Below are positions 15,089 to 21,970 of a stretch of DNA of 23,243 nucleotides, piece after piece. Source of the DNA: a virus; IMG/VR virus record IMGVR_UViG_3300018083_000117, positions 1 to 23,243 of that record; one strand, written 5' to 3'. Position 1 is the stretch's first letter, and each line of letters opens with the position of its first letter. The notes beneath the pieces are model-generated. The model had not been told where the DNA came from. It saw only the letters and a program-made list of their open reading frames with translations, and did not search any database. The position numbers were made by a program, and so were the translations under genes.

Positions 15089-15215
15089 TTTTTTGCTCCT
15101 TTTTAGTGTCTTGGCAATCTTTACAAACCAATCTATGTCCTACTCTAAATACCCATAGTATTGATTTATTACATTTATCACATACATACCATACTGCTGG
15201 TACATGTTTTGACAT
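15081..15215 (-). CDS. 44-aa zinc-ribbon-like protein
   Basis: ATG at 15215 directly after the portal TAA (TAAATG); TAG at 15081. Two CxxC pairs (C12-x2-C15 and C31-x2-C34), 15 residues apart, make a classic four-cysteine zinc ribbon: WYVCDKC and LVCKDCQD. GAAGAG 7 nt upstream of the ATG serves as SD. The stop overlaps the next gene's GTG start by 8 nt. Small zinc-ribbon proteins in phage late operons may stabilise a connector or bind nucleic acid or protein; nothing more can be said here. The ORF is tight between neighbours and short, but the motif and signals support it. Confidence 0.75.
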   Translation of the reverse strand: MSKHVPAVWYVCDKCNKSILWVFRVGHRLVCKDCQDTKKEQKSG

Positions 15216-17870
15216 TTAAGCACTCTTCTTTTTGGGCTTCATTTTCTCTTTATGAGCTTTGTTTTGCTCTGTTTGTTTATGTTTAACTTTCTGAGCTTGT
15301 AATTTATCTTTATGTACTAATTCTTTCTTATCTAACTCGTGCTCTTTCTCTCTGTGTTCTAAGTCCATTTCTTTAGACTTCATATCTATATGAGCCTCTT
15401 CTTTCTTTTGGTGTAGCTCTTGAGACTTCATATGCATATTAGCTTGTAACTCTCTTAACTTCATAGCGTGCTCTTCACGCGCCATGACCATCTCCATCTG
15501 CATTTTCTCGCGTTCCATGGCCATGCGCTCTTTTTCCATTTCAAATTCTAATTGTGCTTTCTCCTGTTCTCTAGCAGACTCTTGTTGTGCTATAGCTGCC
15601 TCTCGCTGGTCATTCTCTAATTGCATCTTTGCAGCACGGTCGTCGTTTTCTTTTTGAGACTGCGCCTCCATCTGCATTTGCTGTATTTCAGCTTGTGCTT
15701 TCTTATCTTCAGGGCTAGGCACAGGGTTAGCAATCATTTCTTTAGACTTCTTCACCATAACTTCAGCGAAATTATCTATTTCAGCTTCTAAGTCCCTGCC
15801 AGTACGGGATTTACGTACTCCCCACTGTAAGGCTTTGGCAAATAACGGTAAAGTCTCCGGCATAGAAGCAGCGGTCTCTACTTGTTTCATATAATTAGAG
15901 AGTGAAGTTAAAAACTCATTGGCGTCTGCGCGTTCTTGAGTTTTATCCCCAAAAATAGTACTATCTGTTTCTATATCTATGCGATAGCCGCGAGAGATGT
16001 CTTTCCTAAGTAAATCTAAAGCTTTTTGGACCTTTATCATAATTAGAGCTTGCGGATCAGGTGGTGGCGGCTGTGGCGCCATCGGCATCTGAGGCATTTG
16101 CATCATTTGCGGCAGCTGCGGAGCCCCAGGGAAAGGCACCACATTACTCCCCATAGCGGGAGCTTGCGGAGCTGCTGGCTGCTGTGGAGGCTGCTGGGGC
16201 TGCTGCTGGCCTTGTTGCCCCGGCTGCCCCCCCTGCTGTGGAGGCTTAGGAGCTGCGCTAGACGTAAGCTGTTCATATTCCCGCATTACTGTGTCGGGCT
16301 GTAATGCCTCTTCAAATAGTATACAAGAGCTTTCTATTAAAGTCTCGTCAGAGAAGTGCTTACACGCTATTTCAGCCATAATTTTAATAACGTTACGGGC
16401 AAATTGAGCTACGTCTTCTTGAGACTCACTAAGTCTGGTACCAGCGTTGTTATTTTTAAGTCTTAACCCTCCAAGGGTCTCTCTGCTATCAGATGTTCCT
16501 CTGATAACATCACTAATACCTGTAACTTGGTCTAAATCTATCATCGCCTGTTGGCGAACTTTAAGCAAAGTCTCTATACAACTTTGGATAGTATCCAAAG
16601 GTATAAAATCCATAACTCCTTTTAATCCGCCAGCTTCAGCAAATGCTGCCCAACTATCTACGGGTATTAACTCGTTTTCTATACTTTCGTTAAATATACG
16701 CCCAATGGCGGTGTTATTAGAAGCATATACGCCTGCTACTTTACAAGCTTTAGTAAGCATAGCTATACGTTGAGTAAGCTCGTCAATTTGTATAGCTTGA
16801 TCTTGCCATTCTAAATAATCAGGTACAGGTATAATAGTATCATTGGTCATAGTCGCCATTAAAGGCGGCGGAACAGGGAAGAACCCTGTTAATTCTAAAG
16901 GATCATCTACAACTCTGCAAATATAATCATAGCCCGTACATATCCAATAAACTCTTTTATCAGATTTATTCCAAAACTCGTATACGGTGAGATTTCTTTG
17001 ATTGATATCCTCAAAGATAGAGCTGTCTGCGTAGGTTTGTCTTTCTGTTGTGCCCATAACTTTGGGCTCTGTATCCGCCCGAAGTTTATCGCCTATTTCT
17101 TCTCCAAAGAACTCCTTTGCTTCTTTTTTGGAGATATGTATTCTTTTACCGATTATTTGGACTTCTTCCCAAGTGCGAGCTTTAACTGGAAAGGTTAAAA
17201 AATCTCTCCAATCTATATAATCTACTTCAATTTTCTCAGATAGTACTTGAGTTTGGGTTTGTTCTAATTTTTCTTCTTCGGGAGTATCTTCAGTTAGAGC
17301 TTTATCCCCTGTGTCTAAGCCTATTTTATATAGCTCATCTTCTATACCGTTAATAGTAGGCGCGGGTAAGCTCTCCCCTTCACCTATTTCAGGCACATAT
17401 CTAGCCCAAAGAACACCTCTACCGGGGAGTAATCTATCTAGTACAGCTTTATTCATACCAGAGTGAAAACCAGAACTCTCTAGTTCATTAATTAATGAGC
17501 GCTCTAATATCTGAGAAGATAATCTAGCTATAGGATCGTGATCTACAAATTTACGGTCTACTGTGGGGATAGGACACTTAGAGTAAATAGCTGGCTTCAT
17601 AACTTTAGTATTAGCCCAAAGAAGGTTCATACGACGTTGACCTTCTTCGTCTGTACGGTTTCGCTCATCCCTGAAGCGCTTAAGTACAGTATTTCCTCTT
17701 TTATGCCAACGAGAGTTAGCTTGTTCGTGGGAATTTATCTGGGCCTTAAAGAATCCAGCTATTTTAAAGCTCTCTTTGCCGGGGCCAGCTCTAAGCTTAC
17801 CTCCGTCGTCGGGGTGGGCCGACATATCGTCTATGTTATCAATTTCATCAATAAGTTTGGGTGCTGGCAT
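15216..17870 (-). CDS. Portal protein, P22/podovirus type, with long coiled-coil tail
   Basis: 884 aa, long for a portal. Residues about 35-540 carry the portal core: a wing/clip region with RMNLLWANTKVMKPAIYSKCPIP (80-102), a W-RDFL segment (221-225), and the helical block DLDQVTGISDVIRGTSDSRETLGGLRLK (445-472), a familiar podovirus portal stretch. A Pro/Gln-rich insert (541-608) precedes a second helical part. 720-880 is one very long, highly charged helix rich in E, K, Q and M, matching the helical barrel that some P22-type portals extend inside the head; the last 20 residues are Lys-rich. It forms the dodecameric DNA gate and packaging motor dock at one capsid vertex. It lies directly after the 259-aa gene (5 nt gap). 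Confidence 0.88.
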   Translation of the reverse strand: MPAPKLIDEIDNIDDMSAHPDDGGKLRAGPGKESFKIAGFFKAQINSHEQANSRWHKRGNTVLKRFRDERNRTDEEGQRRMNLLWANTKVMKPAIYSKCPIPTVDRKFVDHDPIARLSSQILERSLINELESSGFHSGMNKAVLDRLLPGRGVLWARYVPEIGEGESLPAPTINGIEDELYKIGLDTGDKALTEDTPEEEKLEQTQTQVLSEKIEVDYIDWRDFLTFPVKARTWEEVQIIGKRIHISKKEAKEFFGEEIGDKLRADTEPKVMGTTERQTYADSSIFEDINQRNLTVYEFWNKSDKRVYWICTGYDYICRVVDDPLELTGFFPVPPPLMATMTNDTIIPVPDYLEWQDQAIQIDELTQRIAMLTKACKVAGVYASNNTAIGRIFNESIENELIPVDSWAAFAEAGGLKGVMDFIPLDTIQSCIETLLKVRQQAMIDLDQVTGISDVIRGTSDSRETLGGLRLKNNNAGTRLSESQEDVAQFARNVIKIMAEIACKHFSDETLIESSCILFEEALQPDTVMREYEQLTSSAAPKPPQQGGQPGQQGQQQPQQPPQQPAAPQAPAMGSNVVPFPGAPQLPQMMQMPQMPMAPQPPPPDPQALIMIKVQKALDLLRKDISRGYRIDIETDSTIFGDKTQERADANEFLTSLSNYMKQVETAASMPETLPLFAKALQWGVRKSRTGRDLEAEIDNFAEVMVKKSKEMIANPVPSPEDKKAQAEIQQMQMEAQSQKENDDRAAKMQLENDQREAAIAQQESAREQEKAQLEFEMEKERMAMEREKMQMEMVMAREEHAMKLRELQANMHMKSQELHQKKEEAHIDMKSKEMDLEHREKEHELDKKELVHKDKLQAQKVKHKQTEQNKAHKEKMKPKKKSA

Positions 17871-17875
17871 AGGGC

Positions 17876-18655
17876 TTACTCTTTAGGAGAATCTTTTAAA
17901 AGTTGAGCTATTAATTCTTGCATTGTAAGTTTATGGTTTTGATTCCCCGTAACAAGCTCAGACCTAATATTAGGGCTATTTTTAGGGGGATTAAGAATAT
18001 TTTCAAAATCACTAATTATACCCGGCTTACGTGCTAAAAATCTAGAGCTGTCAGGATAAGGATACCCCTCTTGTCTAGGCGTTAAATTATCCCCAAACTT
18101 CTCCCCCGGCTGCATATGCATATCTTTTCTTATTTGCGCTACTATTTCATCTAAAGTAGGTTTAGGGGGTAAGGGGCGTATATTATCGTTCCTTGCAAAT
18201 CCTGATTCTCCAACTCTAGAAGCTGGAAGACGAGGCGCTGTAGTAGATGGTAATTTATTTATAACCCCTGAATATCCGCTTAGCCCTTTAGCATTAGGGG
18301 GAAATAAACTACCTCTTGGCCCATCTTGTACGGGTATATTTGAACCAAACTGTGCATCATGGGGAATAGGCGCTAGATTAGAATTAGCTGGAGCTTCTAC
18401 CCCAGAATTTCTTATTTTATTAAATATATCCTTAGCTTCAAATAGACCGCTATCCCAATGAGGAGTTTTAGGCCCCCCCGTCTCTGGCGGCATTATTTGG
18501 TGCCCTGGGGGTGCCTTAGCCCCCATCCCCATAGGCCCAAAAGTAAAAGCTCTCATCAGGAATTTTTTAAGAATATCGCTAGTATCAGAAGGATCAGGAG
18601 CGCCAAATCTGGAAGCACCCATAGCTTTTATTTGAGCAGCTTCTTCGGGGGACAT
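17876..18655 (-). CDS. Hypothetical protein between terminase and portal
   Basis: 259 aa, family not recognised. The N-terminus MSPEEAAQIKAMGASRFG is helical. The middle is Pro/Gly/Asn-rich and probably disordered. Two matching amphipathic helices, TLDEIVAQIRKD (167-178) and TMQELIAQLLKD (244-255), flank a second flexible part. The duplicated helix could be a docking element for two sites on one partner, possibly the portal or terminase, but this is inference. The ATG shares one nt with the terminase stop (TAATG). Confidence 0.55.
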   Translation of the reverse strand: MSPEEAAQIKAMGASRFGAPDPSDTSDILKKFLMRAFTFGPMGMGAKAPPGHQIMPPETGGPKTPHWDSGLFEAKDIFNKIRNSGVEAPANSNLAPIPHDAQFGSNIPVQDGPRGSLFPPNAKGLSGYSGVINKLPSTTAPRLPASRVGESGFARNDNIRPLPPKPTLDEIVAQIRKDMHMQPGEKFGDNLTPRQEGYPYPDSSRFLARKPGIISDFENILNPPKNSPNIRSELVTGNQNHKLTMQELIAQLLKDSPKE

Positions 18656-20259
18656 TAGTATATTCTCATCTTATTGATATTTCTACTTGGTTTTATATCT
18701 TCTAGTATATCAGTAAGAGCTATAGTATTATCTTTAGTTCTGAGTATTTTTCTAACACTTTCAGCTTGAGTAGGAGCTGTGTAGGGCCTGCTCATACAAG
18801 CGTATCTAGTTTCATCTGGCGCATGATCTTCAGATTTACTATCTACGTCTTCCATTTTTAAAGGGTCATGCTCCATAATAGGTAGAGTTCTTATAATATG
18901 TGTACAGTTCTCCATAAAAAATATGTGTGGGGTTATGCCGTCACCTTTAAGACGGGCTCTTAACATATCCCATCCACCTAAAGCTCCCGCTCTGGGAACC
19001 CTTTTGTTGTCTGCTCTAGAGAGATTAATATAATAAGGCTTTTCTGCCATTCTTTCAGCGATAGAGGGCCCAGAGTCCCAACTAAACATTTTAGGGTCCG
19101 CTACTCTATACCTAATATTAGGTCTACCGTTTTCGTTTCTTGGCTCTTCCATTTCCCTTATGTTTATTCCATGAGCTACTTCTTCGGCCGTCATCTTTAA
19201 GCCAACATTCATGTTCTCGGTAGTAGATATAGTTGATGACTCGGCGTGTCGGCTACCATACCATTCTCGATAACGAATGAGCGCACCTTTAGGAAGGTAT
19301 TTAATTCCTGTATGTTCGGATTGTCCTTCAAAAAATTGCCACTGTTGAGGGTAGATTTCCACTCCGGCATCAAATTCATCTGGGACAATACACCACCATC
19401 CAACAGAGAAGGGAGTCGCTGTACCCCAATCCATTGACATAAACCTTGTCCAATGCCTGGGAGGCTTAAATTGTCTAATGACATGTTTCCTCGTATCAAA
19501 CTCGGGGAAGAAAGCCCCCAGCATAACGTTCCAATCCCCCATAAGCCAAGCTTTAACTAACTCAGCATTACCAGAGAGATATAAGTTACCTATATATGTA
19601 GGAGTATTTGTATAAGGATTATCTGTAACTTTAGAGGGTATAAAAATTCTATTTGATATTATCTTTTCTTTTGTGAAGGGATTATTAATCTCAGTAGGTA
19701 ATATCTTCATCCCGGTGGGAGCTGGATCAATATATCTAGCTTTGATCCAAGAATGCCCAGGTCCACCAGGATTTGCAGTAGCGATAAAACGAGAAGGCAC
19801 AGCAGGATTACGACTAAGGGTCGCCATAAGTTTAAATATAGGCTCAGGGTTCGCGAACGTTCCCATTTCTTCAACATAGACTCTCGTATACGAGTGTCCT
19901 TGGTACGCTTGTGCATCATTATCGGTCTCTAGGTATGCAAATCTTAGACGCGCACCATTGGGGAAGCGCCATAATTTGTCTTGCTCATTAAACTTAGCAC
20001 CGAGCGGAAGATAGAGTACTTTTGATCGCTCGACAAGTTCGACCAATTGAGTTCTTTCGCGTCTAACACAAAGACCGATCGCTTGTTCTTTATACTCATC
20101 AGCGTGTGATGCCCATTCTCCCAAAACACCATCTGATTTTCCACCGCCTCTAGCCCCTCCAAATAGTGTTTCAAATACAGGACAAGTAATTAGCCAACTC
20201 TGAGGCCCAGGATTAGGCTCCCATACAGTAGTATAATTGGTTTTTACTTGTATGTTCAT
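18655..20259 (-). CDS. terL: Terminase large subunit
   Basis: 534 aa, full length. ATPase domain: Walker A FGGARGGGKS (33-42), Walker B VYVEEM (127-132), and coupling motif TANPGG (161-166). RNase H-like nuclease domain: first acidic site MSMDWGT (D277), second RVADPK (D388), third SEDHAPDETRY (D478/D482). All three metal-binding regions are present, so it should be active. It drives DNA packaging at the portal with ATP and cuts concatemers. The small subunit is not obvious among the upstream small genes. ATG 20259 lies 2 nt after the previous stop. Confidence 0.96.
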   Translation of the reverse strand: MNIQVKTNYTTVWEPNPGPQSWLITCPVFETLFGGARGGGKSDGVLGEWASHADEYKEQAIGLCVRRERTQLVELVERSKVLYLPLGAKFNEQDKLWRFPNGARLRFAYLETDNDAQAYQGHSYTRVYVEEMGTFANPEPIFKLMATLSRNPAVPSRFIATANPGGPGHSWIKARYIDPAPTGMKILPTEINNPFTKEKIISNRIFIPSKVTDNPYTNTPTYIGNLYLSGNAELVKAWLMGDWNVMLGAFFPEFDTRKHVIRQFKPPRHWTRFMSMDWGTATPFSVGWWCIVPDEFDAGVEIYPQQWQFFEGQSEHTGIKYLPKGALIRYREWYGSRHAESSTISTTENMNVGLKMTAEEVAHGINIREMEEPRNENGRPNIRYRVADPKMFSWDSGPSIAERMAEKPYYINLSRADNKRVPRAGALGGWDMLRARLKGDGITPHIFFMENCTHIIRTLPIMEHDPLKMEDVDSKSEDHAPDETRYACMSRPYTAPTQAESVRKILRTKDNTIALTDILEDIKPSRNINKMRIY

Positions 20260-20261
20260 TG

Positions 20262-20534
20262 TTACTTTATGTTATCTTTAAGTAAATCTGTTGTATTCCA
20301 GTAAGTACCGTTATATCTGTTTTTAAAGTTAACTTTAAGAAGCTTAGCCATGTTTTTGTATTTGGGGTGCAGTAAATTTAAAATAACGCCCCCGTTTACG
20401 TTATAAAATATATGTTTGTTTTGTACCATCCAAACACGCTGTTCGGTTGGAAAATTATGAAACTCTTCTTGAGTTATATCAGAAGTAGCTAATAACTCAT
20501 CTTTCCAACTATCCTCATTTGGAAAGTGGGTCAT
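20262..20534 (-). CDS. Small protein upstream of terminase
   Basis: 90 aa, not recognised. It is rich in aromatic, Asn and Lys residues (NFPTEQRVWMVQNKHIFYNV, then LLHPKYKNMAKLL). The position just before the large terminase gene would suit a small-subunit role, but no helix-turn-helix is evident and the protein is short. It ends 2 nt before the terminase ATG and starts 2 nt after its upstream neighbour, so it is clearly part of the same translated string. Confidence 0.55.
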   Translation of the reverse strand: MTHFPNEDSWKDELLATSDITQEEFHNFPTEQRVWMVQNKHIFYNVNGGVILNLLHPKYKNMAKLLKVNFKNRYNGTYWNTTDLLKDNIK

Positions 20535-20536
20535 GT

Positions 20537-20800
20537 TTATCTCTTTCCTATACGATGTGCTCCTACTTTACCACTAGTTCTGAGCTTTCCTGCCCGCTGG
20601 CCAATAGAATGACCATATCCAGAGGCTTTCTTACGGCCTTCTTTGCTGGAGTCACTACCTGGATACATACCCCCAGAGCCGCCATACATATATTCAAAGA
20701 AACCGTCTGGATCGTTTTTGTTATCAAAACTCATCTTTACAAAGTTACGATTAGGATAAGCGGGGTCTATGCCCTTGGGGTGAGACTTACGTGGAGACAT
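20537..20800 (-). CDS. Small basic Gly-rich protein
   Basis: 87 aa. The N-terminus MSPRKSHPKGIDPAYPN is basic, the centre has a GGSGGMYPG patch, and the C-terminus (KKASGYGHSIGQRAGKLRTS) is Arg/Lys/Gly-rich. No family is recognised; basic composition suggests nucleic acid or acidic-partner binding. The SD TAGGAG lies upstream of ATG 20800, behind a leader hairpin. Confidence 0.55.
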   Translation of the reverse strand: MSPRKSHPKGIDPAYPNRNFVKMSFDNKNDPDGFFEYMYGGSGGMYPGSDSSKEGRKKASGYGHSIGQRAGKLRTSGKVGAHRIGKR

Positions 20801-20832
20801 AATAGTACTCCTAGATAATAAAATTACTACCT

Positions 20833-20853
20833 CTACCAGCTATTCGCTAGCAG
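20833..20853 (-). other. Leader hairpin with GAATA loop
   Basis: In the transcript CTGCTAGC pairs with GCTGGTAG (eight pairs, two G-U) around the loop GAATA. The wobbles make it an RNA-only, minus-strand structure. It sits in the 60-nt gap between the two small basic genes. The same GAATA loop caps the hairpin at 12382-12398. Confidence 0.35.
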
Positions 20854-20860
20854 CGCGTCA

Positions 20861-21133
20861 CTACGCTCCGCTTTTATGGCCTTTAGGCTGCTTAGCGTGT
20901 CCAGCGCCATGGCCCGGAGCTGCCGCAGGGAGAAGACCACTACGGAAAGTACGCGTACCCGCGCCAATACGATAGCCGCCAGTATTTTTGTCCATATTTG
21001 TATTAGAGTTCTTGGGTACTACACCGTGGGCGCAAGACATCTTGCCACGAGCTGAAGTAAGGGCACCCGCTTTACAAGACAAGCCTTTAGAACCAGCAAA
21101 TACTTCAGTAGCTTTGAACGGACCTTTAGACAT
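20861..21133 (-). CDS. Small basic Gly/Ala/Lys-rich protein
   Basis: 90 aa, ends in TAG. It is basic throughout: KSNTNM-type middle, C20 and C34 with SARGKMSCAHG, then a low-complexity C-terminus APGHGAGHAKQPKGHKSGA. It resembles its 87-aa neighbour in bulk composition (Gly, Lys, Arg, Ser, His), but not enough to call a duplicate. The SD AGAGG lies 9 nt from the ATG. A DNA-condensing or scaffold-interacting role is possible; nothing is proven. Confidence 0.55.
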   Translation of the reverse strand: MSKGPFKATEVFAGSKGLSCKAGALTSARGKMSCAHGVVPKNSNTNMDKNTGGYRIGAGTRTFRSGLLPAAAPGHGAGHAKQPKGHKSGA

Positions 21134-21171
21134 TTGCGTTACCTCTATGTTAAAGTGAAAAGAATATGAAC

Positions 21172-21624
21172 TTAATCTTTATCTTTGTCTACTGCGAACT
21201 CTTTTACTACCTCTGCTGTATCTATAGCTTCTTGGATGCGATAGTTAAATAGAGGGTTTTTTACATTTTCTAAAGTACTCTCTATGCACTTCCAATCTTT
21301 GTTCTCAACTATAAGTAACTCCTTCTTCTGCATAGCTTCTTCTACACGGCAAGAAAGAGCAAATCTTTTTCTAATTTCTTCCCCAGATTGTTTGTCATCT
21401 AACCTATCTAGGGCGAAGGTAATAATAGAACCTATCTTTTTATTTTCATATATAGGCGTATCTGTAACTCTTAATTGGTTTGGGAATTTATATATATTTT
21501 TATCATTTTCATCTAGTTCTTCTAATTTAATGCGCCCTTTATTGTCCACGATAGGCTCAGAGTAGGGTTCTCCTTTGGGAGTAATAACTAATTTATTTAC
21601 GTCTATTGACTTCTTTACTGACAT
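21172..21624 (-). CDS. 150-aa protein of unknown function
   Basis: No named family. The core GSIITFALDRLDDKQSGEEI (about 65-84), followed by a helix RKRFALSCRVEEAMQKKELL, resembles in layout a small phage protein type with the pattern 'G..I..AL......SGEE..KR..L'. I cannot name it, nor assign a role. It is acidic and helical in its second half. AGGAG lies 7 nt before the ATG at 21624. It could be a small-terminase or assembly factor by position only. Confidence 0.5.
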   Translation of the reverse strand: MSVKKSIDVNKLVITPKGEPYSEPIVDNKGRIKLEELDENDKNIYKFPNQLRVTDTPIYENKKIGSIITFALDRLDDKQSGEEIRKRFALSCRVEEAMQKKELLIVENKDWKCIESTLENVKNPLFNYRIQEAIDTAEVVKEFAVDKDKD

Positions 21625-21647
21625 AGTTTGCTCCTGCTACACTAAAT

Positions 21648-21953
21648 TTAAGGAGTTAAGGCGGCTTCAGCGATTGCTAATTCTTTATTTACGTCTGCTA
21701 GTTGTTTAATTAAAGCTGCTTTCTCAGTGGTAAGTGTATCTATTTGCTCAATAGCTGCTGCGTATTGATCTGTTATTTCATCTTGGAAGGCTGTCGCGTC
21801 GAGAGAGTCTAAACGTTCATCTACTGAAAGAATAACTACCCCATCTTTCAGTGTATCTGTGCGTCGATGTATTTCTCTCTTAACCGTATTACCATCTTTA
21901 TCAAGCTCAACTCTGATAGTGCTAGGATAAGTACGTTCTGTGTAAGTAGCCAT
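21648..21953 (-). CDS. Small protein with C-terminal coiled coil
   Basis: 101 aa. The N-terminal 50 residues are polar with beta character (TYTERTYPSTIRVELDKDGN). 55-97 is a coiled coil with regular heptads (EQIDTLTTEKAALIKQL). It follows the tail fibre-like gene, so it could be a fibre accessory or trimerisation factor (inference). It has the same 23-nt start region as the decoration gene. Confidence 0.55.
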   Translation of the reverse strand: MATYTERTYPSTIRVELDKDGNTVKREIHRRTDTLKDGVVILSVDERLDSLDATAFQDEITDQYAAAIEQIDTLTTEKAALIKQLADVNKELAIAEAALTP

Positions 21954-21970
21954 TTTAGTTCTCCTTTATG
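21948..21970 (-). repeat. 23-nt translation-start repeat, copy B
   Basis: Identical to 12351-12373 (core AAAGGAGAACTAAAATG). It contains the start of the 101-aa gene. Confidence 0.8.

Noticed and set aside
15216-15235. AAA-AAG slippery-like run at the end of the portal gene, possible -1 frameshift
   Set aside because: The heptamer is C-AAA-AAG, not A-AAA-AAG, and the -1 frame ends after about 15 codons without a useful extension.
16050-16304. Arg/Leu/His-rich plus-strand open frame opposite the portal insert
   Set aside because: It is the reverse reading of the Pro/Gln-rich codons; composition follows from that and there is no SD or promoter.
16872-16890. 7-bp perfect inverted repeat (AACAGGG/CCCTGTT) inside the portal gene
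   Set aside because: Within codons, no start or stop nearby, no U-run; expected by chance in a 2.7-kb gene.
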